A stretch of DNA of 36,666 bases from Clostridia bacterium (GCA_022767925.1 JALENG010000029.1:1-36666), one strand, 5' to 3'. Positions 6,623 to 14,815 are shown, counted from the first letter of the stretch. Translations and numbers: made by a program. Notes: generated by a model from the sequence alone, not told the origin.

Positions 6623-8038
6623 TTAGCTTTCCTTGATATTTGCAAAGGCGGGCAATCCGCCGGTTTTTTCCTCCTTCTCCCACCACCGGCGCAGGCTGAC
6701 AGCCAGCGCCTGTACCCCTTGGGGGATTTTCTCGGTGGGAATGCCGGAAAAGCCCAGGATCAGTCCGCCTCCGGGCGCGGGGCGAACCCGGATTCCATCC
6801 TGCCGCACCCATTTGGCCGCCTCTTCCGCTGCCTCCCCGGAAGAGAGCGGCGGCAGCTCCAGCTTCGCCGTCAGCGATGTCTCCTGCAGCGTGACCGTTC
6901 CCCGGCTTCCGAAGGTTTTTTTTATTGCCCGGATCAGCAGACCACTTTTTTCCGCGTACAGCTTGCGCATCCGGCGCAGGTGACGCTCCAGCTGTCCCTG
7001 TGCCATATAATCGGCCAGCGCCAGCTGTTCGATTTTCGAGGCGGTCTGGTGGTATGCCATGGAGCGATCCCGGTAGCGGCGGCACAGCTTTTCGGGCAGG
7101 ACCATATACCCCAGCCGCACGCTGGGCAGCAGCAATTTGGAAAACGAGCCGATGTACGCCACGCACTCCTGCCCACCCATACCCTGTATGGCCGGTACAG
7201 GCCGTGCCCGGTACCGCAGCTCTCCGTTATAGTCGTCCTCCATCAGCAGTCCCTCCTGCTCCTGCGCCCAGGCGATCAATTCCTGCCGCCGCCCCGGGGG
7301 GATTACCCGCCCGGCAGCCGGGTTCAGCAGTACCTGGCGCACACCCATCTGCCGCAGTTTTTCGGGCAAGGGGCCGTTTTCATCCTCCGGCAGAGGGACC
7401 ATGGAGAACCCGCCGTCGGCGAACACACGCTCGGCCTGGGGGAATTCCTCCAATTTCAGGGCAACCCGCTTTTCCGTCAAAAGGGCGCACAGCTGCACCA
7501 GCAGCGGCTGGGTGCCCGCCCCGATAAGAATCCGCTCCGGTGGAGCCACCACTCCCCGCACACTGTAAGCATAAGCGGACAAAGCCTGGCGCAGGCTCTC
7601 CTCCCCCTGGGGATTGCCGTAGGAGGCAATTTCATCGGTGCGGGTCAGCACCTCGCGGATATGGCGGCGCCACCGGGCACTGTCGGTATGCCGGGCATCC
7701 ACCGACTGCGTTCCGAAATCATATGCCACCGGCACCGCTTTATTTACCTGCCCGGAGACGGGCAACGGCCCGCTCTCCCGGTGGGTACGGGGAACTCCCT
7801 GCACAAAATAGCCCCGCTGCGGCTCGCTTTTCAGGTACCCCTCCACGCACAGCTGCTGATAGGCACCCTGAACGGTGGTACGGCTGATACCCAGGTCTTC
7901 GGAAAAACGGCGGATGGATGGCATGCGGATCCCCTTTTCCATATATCCCTTCTCGATGGAATCCCGGATTGCCCGGTACAGCTGGCTGTACAGCGGCTCC
8001 CGTTTTTGGGGATCCAGCGCAATGGTATCGTACAGCAT
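6623..8038 (-). CDS. pdxR: PdxR, MocR/GntR-family PLP-dependent transcription regulator
   Basis: 471 residues. An N-terminal GntR winged helix-turn-helix (about 10-80; LYSQLYRAIRDSI, RMPSIRRFSEDLG, SRTTVQGAYQQL) is joined to a fold-type I aminotransferase-like domain. The PLP site is intact: EDDYNGELRY at 267-276 and the Schiff-base lysine K301 in SFSK. MocR proteins of the PdxR type sense PLP and control B6 synthesis or salvage genes while repressing themselves. The divergent neighbour is a B6-vitamer kinase, which fits this role. The start ATG at 8038 follows AGGGGGAAG; the frame is open further upstream but has no better start there. Confidence 0.92.
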   Translation of the reverse strand: MLYDTIALDPQKREPLYSQLYRAIRDSIEKGYMEKGIRMPSIRRFSEDLGISRTTVQGAYQQLCVEGYLKSEPQRGYFVQGVPRTHRESGPLPVSGQVNKAVPVAYDFGTQSVDARHTDSARWRRHIREVLTRTDEIASYGNPQGEESLRQALSAYAYSVRGVVAPPERILIGAGTQPLLVQLCALLTEKRVALKLEEFPQAERVFADGGFSMVPLPEDENGPLPEKLRQMGVRQVLLNPAAGRVIPPGRRQELIAWAQEQEGLLMEDDYNGELRYRARPVPAIQGMGGQECVAYIGSFSKLLLPSVRLGYMVLPEKLCRRYRDRSMAYHQTASKIEQLALADYMAQGQLERHLRRMRKLYAEKSGLLIRAIKKTFGSRGTVTLQETSLTAKLELPPLSSGEAAEEAAKWVRQDGIRVRPAPGGGLILGFSGIPTEKIPQGVQALAVSLRRWWEKEEKTGGLPAFANIKES

Positions 8039-8069
8039 AGATGCTTCCCCCTTTCCCTTCTCTTCCTCC

Positions 8070-8161
8070 ATTATACTGGAATTTCTCAAAACTGTACATA
8101 ACAAATTTTTAAAAACTGTGTATTTCAAAAAGGACAGTTGTGTACTATACTTATGTACACA
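8070..8161. promoter_or_regulatory. pdxR/pdxK divergent promoter region with PdxR-type operator boxes
   Basis: pdxR -10 TATAAT at 8070-8075 (minus) has its -35 position on the box ACTGTACATA (8091-8100). A second, similarly oriented box ACTGTGTATT starts at 8115, 24 bases on. A perfect 7-bp inverted pair TGTGTAC (8139-8145) / GTACACA (8155-8161) brackets a plus-strand -10 TATACT (8146-8151) that has no good -35, as expected of an activator-dependent promoter. Repeats of this CTGTAC type are typical of MocR operators; the assignment to PdxR is inferred from position. Confidence 0.6.
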
Positions 8162-8231
8162 GATTCGGGCGGCCGTATACCGATCCGGACCAGTATACCG
8201 GAGAAAACAATCCGAAAGGGGCGGTTTGGGG

Positions 8232-9077
8232 ATGCTCTCCCGTGTTGTGGCCATTCATGATATCTCCTGTGTGGGGAAATGCTCCCTGACCATCGCACTG
8301 CCGGTACTGTCAGCGGCCGGAATCGAGTGCAGTGTGCTGCCCACCGCCATTCTGTCCACGCACACCGGCGGCTTTTCCGGTTATACGTTTCACGACCTGA
8401 CCGGGGAAATGGAACCCATCGCCCGCCATTGGGAGAGTCTTCACCTGCCGGTGGATGCCTTTTATACCGGTTATCTGGGTTCTCTGGGGCAAACGGAGAC
8501 GGTGCGCCATCTGATCCGCCGGTTAAAAAAAGAGGATACGCTCACGCTGGTGGATCCCGCCATGGCGGACAACGGCAGGCTGTACGCTGGATTTGACGGT
8601 ACCTTTGTCAAAGGCATGGCGGCCCTGTGCCGCGAAGCCGATGTGGTTCTCCCCAATCTGACAGAAGCGGCCCTGCTGCTGGAAGAACCTTTCCGGGAGA
8701 ATCCCTCCCGGGAGGAGGTTCAGGCTCTTCTACGCCGGTTGAGTACACTGGGGCCGAAAAAAATCATCCTGACCGGGGTTTCGTATGGGCCCGGAAAAAT
8801 CGGGGCGGCTGCCTATGACCGGGAATCGGGGGAATTCTGCGAATATCTGGACGAAAGGGTCGAGGGTTCTTTTCACGGCACCGGCGATCTGTTCTCCAGC
8901 GCGGTGCTGGCGGCCCTGTTGAACCGCCGCTCCTTGCCGCAGTCCCTCGCCATTGCCGCTCGCTTTGTGCTGCAGGCCATCCGAAACACTGTGGCAAATG
9001 GCACCGACCGCCGCTATGGGGTGGATTTTGAACACGCGATTCCCGGTTTTATCCGGGAGGTTTTGCCGAACACATAA
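8232..9077 (+). CDS. pdxK: pyridoxal/pyridoxamine kinase (PfkB/ribokinase superfamily)
   Basis: 281 residues. It phosphorylates the B6 vitamers pyridoxal, pyridoxine and pyridoxamine to the 5'-phosphates in the salvage pathway. The N-terminal VLPTAILSTHTGGF substrate-binding segment (36-49), VDPAM (107-111), PNLTEA (141-146) and the anion-hole/catalytic GTGD (216-219) are present. The start ATG at 8232 gives a normal N-terminus (RVVAIHDISCVGKCSL). It is the first gene of a four-gene plus-strand unit and is read divergently from pdxR, which probably controls it. Confidence 0.9.
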   Translation: MLSRVVAIHDISCVGKCSLTIALPVLSAAGIECSVLPTAILSTHTGGFSGYTFHDLTGEMEPIARHWESLHLPVDAFYTGYLGSLGQTETVRHLIRRLKKEDTLTLVDPAMADNGRLYAGFDGTFVKGMAALCREADVVLPNLTEAALLLEEPFRENPSREEVQALLRRLSTLGPKKIILTGVSYGPGKIGAAAYDRESGEFCEYLDERVEGSFHGTGDLFSSAVLAALLNRRSLPQSLAIAARFVLQAIRNTVANGTDRRYGVDFEHAIPGFIREVLPNT

Positions 9078-9088
9078 AGGGGGATGGC

Positions 9089-9643
9089 ATGATGTGGGAA
9101 GAAATTGAAAAACAGGCCCAGTCGGCCGTAACCGAACTGCTGCAGAGTGCCCGTCTGCACACCGGGGACCTGCTGGTGGTGGGATGCAGCTCCAGTGAGA
9201 TCATGGGGACGCACATCGGCAAGGGCAGCAGCCTGCAGGCAGCCCAGGCGGTGTACGATGGAATCGTCCCGGTCCTGCGGGAGCAGGGAATTGAGCTGGC
9301 CGCCCAATGCTGTGAGCACCTGAACCGGGCGCTGATTGTCGAGCGGCGTGTGGCTCTTGCCCGCGGGTATGAGATCGTCAGTGTACTGCCCCAGCCCCAC
9401 GCCGGCGGCAGCTGGGCAGTTACCTGCTGGCAGCATTTTCAGGATCCGGTGGCCGTTGAGACCATTCAGGCCGAGGCGGGGATGGACATCGGCGACACTC
9501 TGATCGGCATGCATCTGCGCCGCGTCGCCGTACCGGTGCGGGTATCGCAGAAAACCATCGGTCAGGCCAATCTGGTATGCGCGCGCACCCGCCCGAAGTA
9601 TATCGGCGGCAGCCGCGCGGTTTACGAGAGCAACGAACGCTGA
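9089..9643 (+). CDS. ywlG: YwlG-type protein (DUF436/UPF0340)
   Basis: 184 residues matching the DUF436 family known from Bacillus YwlG: VGCSSSEIMGTHIGKGSS near residue 31, CCEHLNRALIVER in the middle and PQPHAGGSWAVTCWQ after residue 100. The family has no established biochemical function. It begins 11 bases after pdxK and is followed 15 bases later by the YggS-type gene, so it is co-transcribed with B6 genes. Two ATG codons (9089 and 9092) are possible starts. Confidence 0.85.
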   Translation: MMWEEIEKQAQSAVTELLQSARLHTGDLLVVGCSSSEIMGTHIGKGSSLQAAQAVYDGIVPVLREQGIELAAQCCEHLNRALIVERRVALARGYEIVSVLPQPHAGGSWAVTCWQHFQDPVAVETIQAEAGMDIGDTLIGMHLRRVAVPVRVSQKTIGQANLVCARTRPKYIGGSRAVYESNER

Positions 9644-9658
9644 AAGGAAGCGGTATTG

Positions 9659-10378
9659 ATGGAACAGACAGCTTGTACCGCCATGCAGGCGCGCATTGCG
9701 GCCATCCGGGCCCGGATGGAGGACGCTGCCCGCCGCGCCGGGCGCAATCCGCAGGAAATCCGGCTGTGTGCCGCCTGTAAAACCCAGGAGACCGAGACCG
9801 TGCGCGCTTCGGCCCACATGGCGATTGACCTGTTCGGGGAAAATCACGTGCAGGAGCTGGTGGAAAAATACGACGCCGGCGCCTATGAGGGCAAGGAGGT
9901 CCACTTTATCGGCCACCTGCAGACCAACAAGGTGAAAAAAGTGGTGGGCCGCGCCGATGTGATCGAGAGCGTGGACTCCCAGCGCCTGCTGGACGTAATC
10001 GAGCGCGAGGCCGAAAAGCAAAACCGGACACAGACGGTTTTTCTGGAGGTGAACATCGGCGGCGAAGCGAGCAAAAGCGGGGTGGCCCCCGACGAGCTGC
10101 TGCCCCTGCTGACCTATGCATCCTCTCTTCCCCATATCCGGGTCACGGGCCTGATGGCCATCCCGCCGGTTCTCACCAGCGAGGAGCAGAACCGCGGTTT
10201 TTTGCGGCAGATGGCCGGGTGGTTCCGAAAAGCCGGCGAGCTCTCTCTGCCCGGTGTGAGCATGCAGGAGCTGTCCATGGGAATGAGCAGCGACTTTGAG
10301 AACGCTATTTTGGAGGGGGCCACCCTGGTGCGAATTGGCACTGCTATTTACGGGGCCCGCGATTACTCCAAAAAGTAA
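9659..10378 (+). CDS. YggS/PLPBP-family PLP homeostasis protein
   Basis: 239 residues forming the single alanine-racemase-like barrel of the YggS (COG0325) family, which binds PLP and buffers the cellular B6 pool without known enzyme activity. The PLP lysine is K41 in AACKTQ. FGENHVQEL, HFIGHLQTNK, LEVNIGGEASKSG and SMGMSSDFENAI are family hallmarks; the last is the phosphate-binding segment. ATG at 9659 is chosen with AAAGGAAG upstream; a TTG three bases earlier is less likely. In many Firmicutes yggS (ylmE) sits in the ylm cell-division cluster; here it is instead within a B6 operon. Confidence 0.93.
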   Translation: MEQTACTAMQARIAAIRARMEDAARRAGRNPQEIRLCAACKTQETETVRASAHMAIDLFGENHVQELVEKYDAGAYEGKEVHFIGHLQTNKVKKVVGRADVIESVDSQRLLDVIEREAEKQNRTQTVFLEVNIGGEASKSGVAPDELLPLLTYASSLPHIRVTGLMAIPPVLTSEEQNRGFLRQMAGWFRKAGELSLPGVSMQELSMGMSSDFENAILEGATLVRIGTAIYGARDYSKK

Positions 10379-10409
10379 TTTTTATTTTAAATTTACGGAA
10401 GGTATAAAA

Positions 10410-11003
10410 ATGAAAGTAAATGTTCTTTCCAAAAACCATACGATTAATCTGGCGGTTACTGGCCTGATGGGGGCTTTGGTCTTCGTAGCCACCTATTTCT
10501 TCAAAATTGAGATCCCCGTGGGCGGCGACCGCACCATGATCGGCTTTGCCAATGTGTTCTGCATTCTGTCCGGTATGCTGCTGGGGCCGGTGTACGGCGG
10601 CTGCGCGGCCGGTTTTGGTTCGTTCCTGTTTGACATTGTGGGCGGCTGGTTCAGCAGCTCCCCGGTTACCCTGGTCACCAAATTCCTGATGGCGTTTGTC
10701 TGCGGCCTGATTGTACACGGCGGCAATAAGGAATCTCCGGCCCCGAAAAAGCACGATGACCCCACGCTGGTCCGCCTGATTGTGGGCGCCGTGGTCGGCT
10801 CTCTTACTTACTGCGCGCTGTATCTTACCTATTCCGTGATTAAAGAGGTCGCAGCGGGCAGCTCGGTGGATGCCGCCATGATCGTTCTGTACACCAAGGC
10901 CGGGGCCACCCTGCTCAACGCTGTTGTGGCCGATGTAATCGCCGTTCCGCTTTACTGGGCGCTGCGCCGTGCACTGAAGACCAGCGGCCTGAAAACCGCC
11001 TGA
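10410..11003 (+). CDS. ECF transporter S-component, probably for a vitamin B6 vitamer
   Basis: 197 residues, about six hydrophobic segments (around 11-30, 42-62, 64-82, 86-102, 122-143 and 158-186). The N-terminal pattern LTGLMGALVFVATYF, then GFANVFCILSGMLLGPVYGG, then a GFGSFLFDIVGG segment, is that of S-components of energy-coupling-factor vitamin transporters related to the ECF riboflavin/HmpT/PdxU group. The general EcfAAT module is not in the window, as is normal for group II systems. Because it ends an operon of pdxK, DUF436 and yggS next to pdxR, a pyridoxine or pyridoxal substrate (PdxU-like) is the best guess; this is context-based. ACGGAAGG precedes the ATG. Confidence 0.8.
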   Translation: MKVNVLSKNHTINLAVTGLMGALVFVATYFFKIEIPVGGDRTMIGFANVFCILSGMLLGPVYGGCAAGFGSFLFDIVGGWFSSSPVTLVTKFLMAFVCGLIVHGGNKESPAPKKHDDPTLVRLIVGAVVGSLTYCALYLTYSVIKEVAAGSSVDAAMIVLYTKAGATLLNAVVADVIAVPLYWALRRALKTSGLKTA

Positions 11004-11016
11004 TTCTTCCTCCTTG

Positions 11017-11045
11017 TCCCCCCGATTTTGCGGGGGGATTTTTTT
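11017..11045 (+). terminator. intrinsic terminator of the B6 operon
   Basis: Stem TCCCCCCG/CGGGGGGA with loop ATTTTG followed by T7, 14 bases after the S-component stop. Confidence 0.9.
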
Positions 11046-11080
11046 GCTCTCTGTTTTCCGGGGAATTTCTCTCCCCTTCA

Positions 11081-11110
11081 TTGACAACCGCCCTGCCGTC
11101 GGCGTATACT
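11081..11110 (+). promoter_or_regulatory. promoter of the M-box/mgtE transcript
   Basis: Perfect -35 TTGACA (11081-11086), 18-base spacer, -10 TATACT (11105-11110), about 20 bases before the riboswitch. Confidence 0.85.
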
Positions 11111-11127
11111 GGGAGAGAAATCAAATT

Positions 11128-11310
11128 GTCATTCGGTAGGTGAGGCTACCGCAGGGATAGGGGCTTTTCCCCGGGATTGCTGCCGCAGGACGGTGGAAAC
11201 ACCGTTTTGATTCCGGTTAACAGTCTATGTCGCAAGGAAGGCATCGACTAATGCAATTACACGGCTGTATAAAACAGCCGGGCTGGTTTTCAGCGCGCCC
11301 TGCGAAGTTA
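11128..11310 (+). ncRNA. M-box (ykoK leader) magnesium riboswitch
   Basis: The segment carries M-box landmarks in order: GGTAGGTGAGGCTACC (11135-11150), GCTGCCGC, the hairpin ACGGTGGAAACACCGT, GGTTAACAG, and GGCATCGACTAATG. It lies between a strong promoter and an intrinsic terminator in front of a magnesium-transporter gene, the usual setting of this RNA. Binding of Mg2+ favours the terminator and lowers expression. The boundaries are approximate. Confidence 0.82.
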
Positions 11311-11334
11311 AAGCTTGAACGGAGTTTTTCGGAG

Positions 11335-11380
11335 ATTCCTCATTCCGCTTGGGCCTTTTTGCTGGAATGGGGAATTTTTT
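11335..11380 (+). terminator. regulated terminator of the M-box expression platform
   Basis: A 12-bp stem (11335-11346 with 11364-11375, one G-T pair) is followed by T6. It is placed after the aptamer and before mgtE, so it is the Mg2+-controlled attenuator. Confidence 0.85.
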
Positions 11381-11409
11381 GTGTCGTTTTCAGGGAGGTG
11401 AGAGCCATC

Positions 11410-11511
11410 ATGGAAGGGAACCCGGGTGATCGATCGGCCGGAATTCACATAAGCAGAAACACAGCCACGGCTGCATGGTGTGCTCCTCTTTTGATGGGTC
11501 CCGCCTGCTGA
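11410..11511 (+). CDS. candidate 33-residue leader peptide between M-box and mgtE
   Basis: ATG at 11410 is preceded by GGGAGGTGA with ideal spacing, a stronger ribosome site than that of mgtE itself. The frame (MEGNPGDRSAGIHISRNTAT...) ends at TGA 11509-11511, 79 bases before the mgtE start. It can only be translated when the M-box terminator is read through. No similarity was recognised. The role could be a translated leader tuning mgtE, or simply a small protein. The stretch 11512-11590 holds a GCGCATGCGC palindrome and a weak GC hairpin, but no clear second terminator. Confidence 0.45.
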   Translation: MEGNPGDRSAGIHISRNTATAAWCAPLLMGPAC

Positions 11512-11590
11512 CCGGCCTGTTTCTCTGCGCATGCGCGTTCCGTCCATTCATGGGGGATGGGCCCCTTTTGAGGAACGGAGGAGAGGAACA

Positions 11591-12943
11591 ATGAGCGATT
11601 GGGAACTGGAATTTGACGAACTGAACGAACTGGCGGAAAAAAGCCAGTTTAAAAAGCTGAAGGCCATTCTCGATGAAAAGAATGAGATGGACGTGGCCGA
11701 ATTTATCAGCCAGCTGCCCCACGAAAAGGCGCTGGCCACTTTCCGGATTCTGCAGAAAGATCTGGCCAGCGACGTGTTTGCCTGTATGGAACCGGACCAA
11801 CAGGAAGAGATTGTCAGCAGCATCAGCGATACCGAGTTGAACCTGATTATCGAGGATCTGGCGACGGACGACGCCGTCGACCTGGTGGAGGAGATGCCCG
11901 CCAACGTGGCGCGGCGTATCCTGCGGCTGGCCACTGCGCAGACCCGCAACCAGATTAACCAGTACCTGAAATATCCGGAAAACAGCGCCGGCAGTATTAT
12001 GACCAGCGAATATGTGGCCCTGCGCGCCGCTATGAACGTGCAGGACGCTTTTCAGTATATCCGGCAGCACGGTGTGGACAAAGAGACGATTTACACCTGC
12101 TATGTAATTGATGAAAAGCGCAAGCTGATTGGCGTTATCACCCTGAAGGATCTGCTGATGAACCCATATGAAGCGGTGATCCGTGACATCATGGACGACA
12201 ATGTGATCCAGGTGACCACCACGGAGGACAGCGAAGAGGTCTCGCAGCTTTTTAACCGCTATGACCTGCTGGCCCTGCCGGTGGTGGACAGCGAATCGCG
12301 GCTGGTCGGTATCGTCACCGTAGATGACGCCGTGGACGTCATGGAGCAGGAGGCCACCGAGGATATCCAGAAGATCGCCGCTATCGCTCCTTCGGAAAAA
12401 CCGTATCTGAAAATGAGCGTTCTGACCCTGGCGCGCAACCGGATCGTGTGGCTGCTGGTTCTGATGGTCAGCAGCATGTTCACCGGCAGTATTCTGGAAC
12501 ATTACGAGGCGGCATTTGCCTCGGTTCCGCTGCTGGTCACGTTTATCCCCATGCTGACCGGTACGGGCGGCAACGCTGGCAGTCAGGCCAGCACCATGAT
12601 CATCCGCAGCATGACCCTGGGGGAGGTAGAACCCCGGGATGCCCTGCGTGTTCTGTGGAAGGAATTCCGCGTGTCCCTTCTGTGCGGCTCGGCACTGGCG
12701 CTGGTCAACTATATCCGGCTGATTATTATGTACCCGGGAAAGGAAATGATCTGCCTGGTCGTCGCGTTGAGCGTGATGGGCATTGTAATTATGGCAAAGG
12801 CACTGGGGTGCCTGCTGCCCATCGCGGCCCGCTGTTTGCATCTGGATCCCACGCTGATGGCTTCGCCCCTGATTTCGACGATTCTGGACGCTGCCAGCCT
12901 GATTCTGTATTTCCAGATTGCTTCGTGCCTGCTGACGTTCTGA
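11591..12943 (+). CDS. mgtE: MgtE-family magnesium transporter
   Basis: 450 residues: an N-terminal helical MgtE_N domain (about 1-125), a CBS pair (about 130-255; both halves visible, for example IRDIMDDNVIQVTTTEDSEEV and DDAVDVMEQEATEDIQ) and a membrane domain of about five helices (about 280-450) with TGTGGNAGSQAS in the pore region, a family hallmark. It takes up Mg2+; the cytosolic domains gate the channel by Mg2+ binding. The start at 11591 has GGAGGAGAGG upstream; the frame is open further upstream but lacks a ribosome site there. Expression is set by the M-box in front. Confidence 0.95.
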   Translation: MSDWELEFDELNELAEKSQFKKLKAILDEKNEMDVAEFISQLPHEKALATFRILQKDLASDVFACMEPDQQEEIVSSISDTELNLIIEDLATDDAVDLVEEMPANVARRILRLATAQTRNQINQYLKYPENSAGSIMTSEYVALRAAMNVQDAFQYIRQHGVDKETIYTCYVIDEKRKLIGVITLKDLLMNPYEAVIRDIMDDNVIQVTTTEDSEEVSQLFNRYDLLALPVVDSESRLVGIVTVDDAVDVMEQEATEDIQKIAAIAPSEKPYLKMSVLTLARNRIVWLLVLMVSSMFTGSILEHYEAAFASVPLLVTFIPMLTGTGGNAGSQASTMIIRSMTLGEVEPRDALRVLWKEFRVSLLCGSALALVNYIRLIIMYPGKEMICLVVALSVMGIVIMAKALGCLLPIAARCLHLDPTLMASPLISTILDAASLILYFQIASCLLTF

Positions 12944-12979
12944 ACAGATCGTTCACACCTACGCTCCAACATTTCAAAC

Positions 12980-13028
12980 AAGCCCGCATTCTTCTGCCAA
13001 AAAGGGACAGGATGCGGGTTGTGTCTTC
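12980..13028 (+). terminator. probable terminator of mgtE
   Basis: Stem of about 8-10 bp: AGCCCGCAT (12981-12989) pairs with ATGCGGGT (13012-13019). The tail is T-rich but interrupted. Confidence 0.55.
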
Positions 13029-13057
13029 TTTACTTTCCATCTTTCTTGTGCTAAAAT
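13029..13057 (+). promoter_or_regulatory. probable promoter of the first DAHP synthase gene
   Basis: -35 TTTACT (13029-13034), 17-base spacer, -10 TAAAAT (13052-13057). The leader to the start codon is about 75 bases, without an evident T-box or attenuator. Confidence 0.55.
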
Positions 13058-13139
13058 AAATTTTGCCGCAAACCGCGGCGCTGCTTTCGATGATTCTGTA
13101 TGACCCGGTATGGATCGGGCTGTGAGGAGAGGAAAAAAC

Positions 13140-14174
13140 ATGGAAAAGACCATGAAGTGGAACCGCAAACTGCCCACGCCGGAGGAGATTAAAACGCAAT
13201 TCCCCCTGCGCGCGGACCTGAAGGAGAAAAAGACCCAGCGCGACCAGGAGATCGAGAAAATCTTTACCGGTAAAGATGACCGCCTGATTTTGATCATCGG
13301 GCCCTGTTCGGCCGACCGCGAGGACGCGGTGCTGGAATATATCCACCGCCTGTGCCCTGTGCAGGAGAAGGTAAAGGACAAGCTGCTGCTGATCCCCCGC
13401 ATTTACACCAACAAGCCCCGCACCACCGGTGACGGGTACAAGGGCATGTTCCATCAGCCCGACCCCACCGAGAAATCGGATATGACCCGTGGTGTTCTGG
13501 CGGTGCGCGACCTGCATCTGCGCGCCCTGATGGAGACCGGGTTTACCAGTGCGGACGAAGCGCTGTACCCCGAAAACTACGAATTTTTGTCCGACCTGCT
13601 GGCCTATGTGGCTATCGGTGCCCGTTCGGTGGAAAACCAGCAGCACCGGTTGTGCGCCAGCGGTTTTCAGGTACCGGTGGGCATGAAAAACCCCACCAGC
13701 GGCGACATCAGCGTGATGCTCAATTCCATCACCGCCGCCCAGCACCCCCATGTATTCGAGTACCGCGGCTGGGAAGTGGAGACCACCGGCAATCCCCTGG
13801 CCCACGCGATCCTGCGCGGCTCGGTGGACAGCGATGGAAAGAACATCCCCAACTACCACTATGAGGACCTGATGAAGCTGTACGAGCGGTACCAGAAGAA
13901 GGGACTGCAGAACATGGGCGTGATTGTGGACGCCAACCACTCGAACTCCGGAAAGCAGTACCTCGAACAGGTGCGCATCTGCAAAGAGGTGATGCACTCC
14001 TGTCGCCACAGCGCGGAAATCAAGAGCATGGTGCGCGGCTTTATGGTCGAGAGCTATCTGGAGGACGGCAGTCAGAAGATCGGCGACGGCTGTTACGGCA
14101 AGTCCATCACTGACCCATGCCTCGGCTGGGACAAAACCGAACGCCTGATCTACGATCTGGCTGATCTGCTGTAA
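13140..14174 (+). CDS. 3-deoxy-7-phosphoheptulonate (DAHP) synthase, AroFGH type, copy 1
   Basis: 344 residues, full length for the E. coli AroG-type class I enzyme. It condenses phosphoenolpyruvate and erythrose 4-phosphate in the first step of the shikimate pathway. Recognisable elements are IIGPCSADRED, YTNKPRTTGDGYKG, GARSVENQQHR, VGMKNPTSGD, ILRGS, VDANHSNSGKQ, GFMVESYLEDGSQ and YGKSITDPCLGW. The start ATG at 13140 follows GAGGAGAGG. A second copy with about 92 % identity starts 1950 bases downstream. The two copies differ mainly over residues 115-182, the part that in E. coli AroG holds feedback-site residues, so they may answer to different aromatic amino acids. Confidence 0.95.
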   Translation: MEKTMKWNRKLPTPEEIKTQFPLRADLKEKKTQRDQEIEKIFTGKDDRLILIIGPCSADREDAVLEYIHRLCPVQEKVKDKLLLIPRIYTNKPRTTGDGYKGMFHQPDPTEKSDMTRGVLAVRDLHLRALMETGFTSADEALYPENYEFLSDLLAYVAIGARSVENQQHRLCASGFQVPVGMKNPTSGDISVMLNSITAAQHPHVFEYRGWEVETTGNPLAHAILRGSVDSDGKNIPNYHYEDLMKLYERYQKKGLQNMGVIVDANHSNSGKQYLEQVRICKEVMHSCRHSAEIKSMVRGFMVESYLEDGSQKIGDGCYGKSITDPCLGWDKTERLIYDLADLL

Positions 14175-14194
14175 GCTGTTTTTTCAAAAGAGAC

Positions 14195-14246
14195 AAAAAG
14201 AGGAGGAAACCGGCTGCAAAGGCTGATTTCCCCCTCTTTTCCGTTT
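14195..14246. terminator. bidirectional terminator between DAHP synthase copy 1 and the GNAT gene
   Basis: AAAAGAGGAGGAAA pairs with TTTCCCCCTCTTTT (one mismatch) around an 18-base loop, with T-rich sequence on both outer sides. It separates convergent genes. Confidence 0.75.
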
Positions 14247-14290
14247 TTCTCTCCCCGCAGCGTGGATCCGCCCTTTTTCTGCGCTTCTTA

Positions 14291-14815
14291 TTACTCCAGA
14301 GAGTATTCATAAAAGCAAAAATCCGTCCATCCCGTGTTGTCCGCATACCGCCTTCTTTTTCCCCGATACCGAAATCCCTCGGATTCATACAGATGCCGGG
14401 CTGGTGTGTTGCTGGCCAGGGCATCCAGTCGAACCGCTTTCTTATGGTTTTCCCTCGCCAGGAGGATTGCTTTGCGCAGCATGTCCCGGCCGATCCCTCT
14501 CCGCTGGTAATCCGGACTGACGCCAAAAATATGGACAACAGCCACATTATTATCCGGTACCTTTCTCTCCCATGCGATTTCGTGATAATCCTCTCCCTGT
14601 TCCATGGTAATGGCCATCGCTCCTGCCAGACTATCCCCGTCAGAAAAAAGATACAGGGCCCCTTCAGCCATATAGGCCCGAATCCCCTCCTCTGTGGGAT
14701 AAAGCCCTTTTTTCCACCGGGCATACTGCTCCATGCCGGCGGTCTCCCCGATAATCCGGGTATAGAGATCGCAAACTCTCTCAAAATCCTTTTCCTGTGC
14801 TTTTATCAGCTGCAA
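14291..14815 (-). CDS. GNAT-family N-acetyltransferase
   Basis: 174 residues with a GNAT fold. The acetyl-CoA motif A is VSPDYQRRGIGRDMLRKAI (about 98-116), and ASNTPARHLYESEGFRYRG forms the terminal motif. The substrate is unknown. The likely start is TTG at 14815 with GAGGAG nine bases upstream; no in-frame ATG occurs close by. It is read on the minus strand from its own strong promoter and sits between the two DAHP synthase copies, which read on the plus strand. Confidence 0.85.
   Translation of the reverse strand: MQLIKAQEKDFERVCDLYTRIIGETAGMEQYARWKKGLYPTEEGIRAYMAEGALYLFSDGDSLAGAMAITMEQGEDYHEIAWERKVPDNNVAVVHIFGVSPDYQRRGIGRDMLRKAILLARENHKKAVRLDALASNTPARHLYESEGFRYRGKRRRYADNTGWTDFCFYEYSLE

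Noticed and set aside
13058..13139. Leader of DAHP synthase copy 1, considered for a T-box or aromatic amino-acid attenuator
   Set aside because: No T-box core, no terminator/antiterminator pair and no leader peptide with aromatic codons was found.
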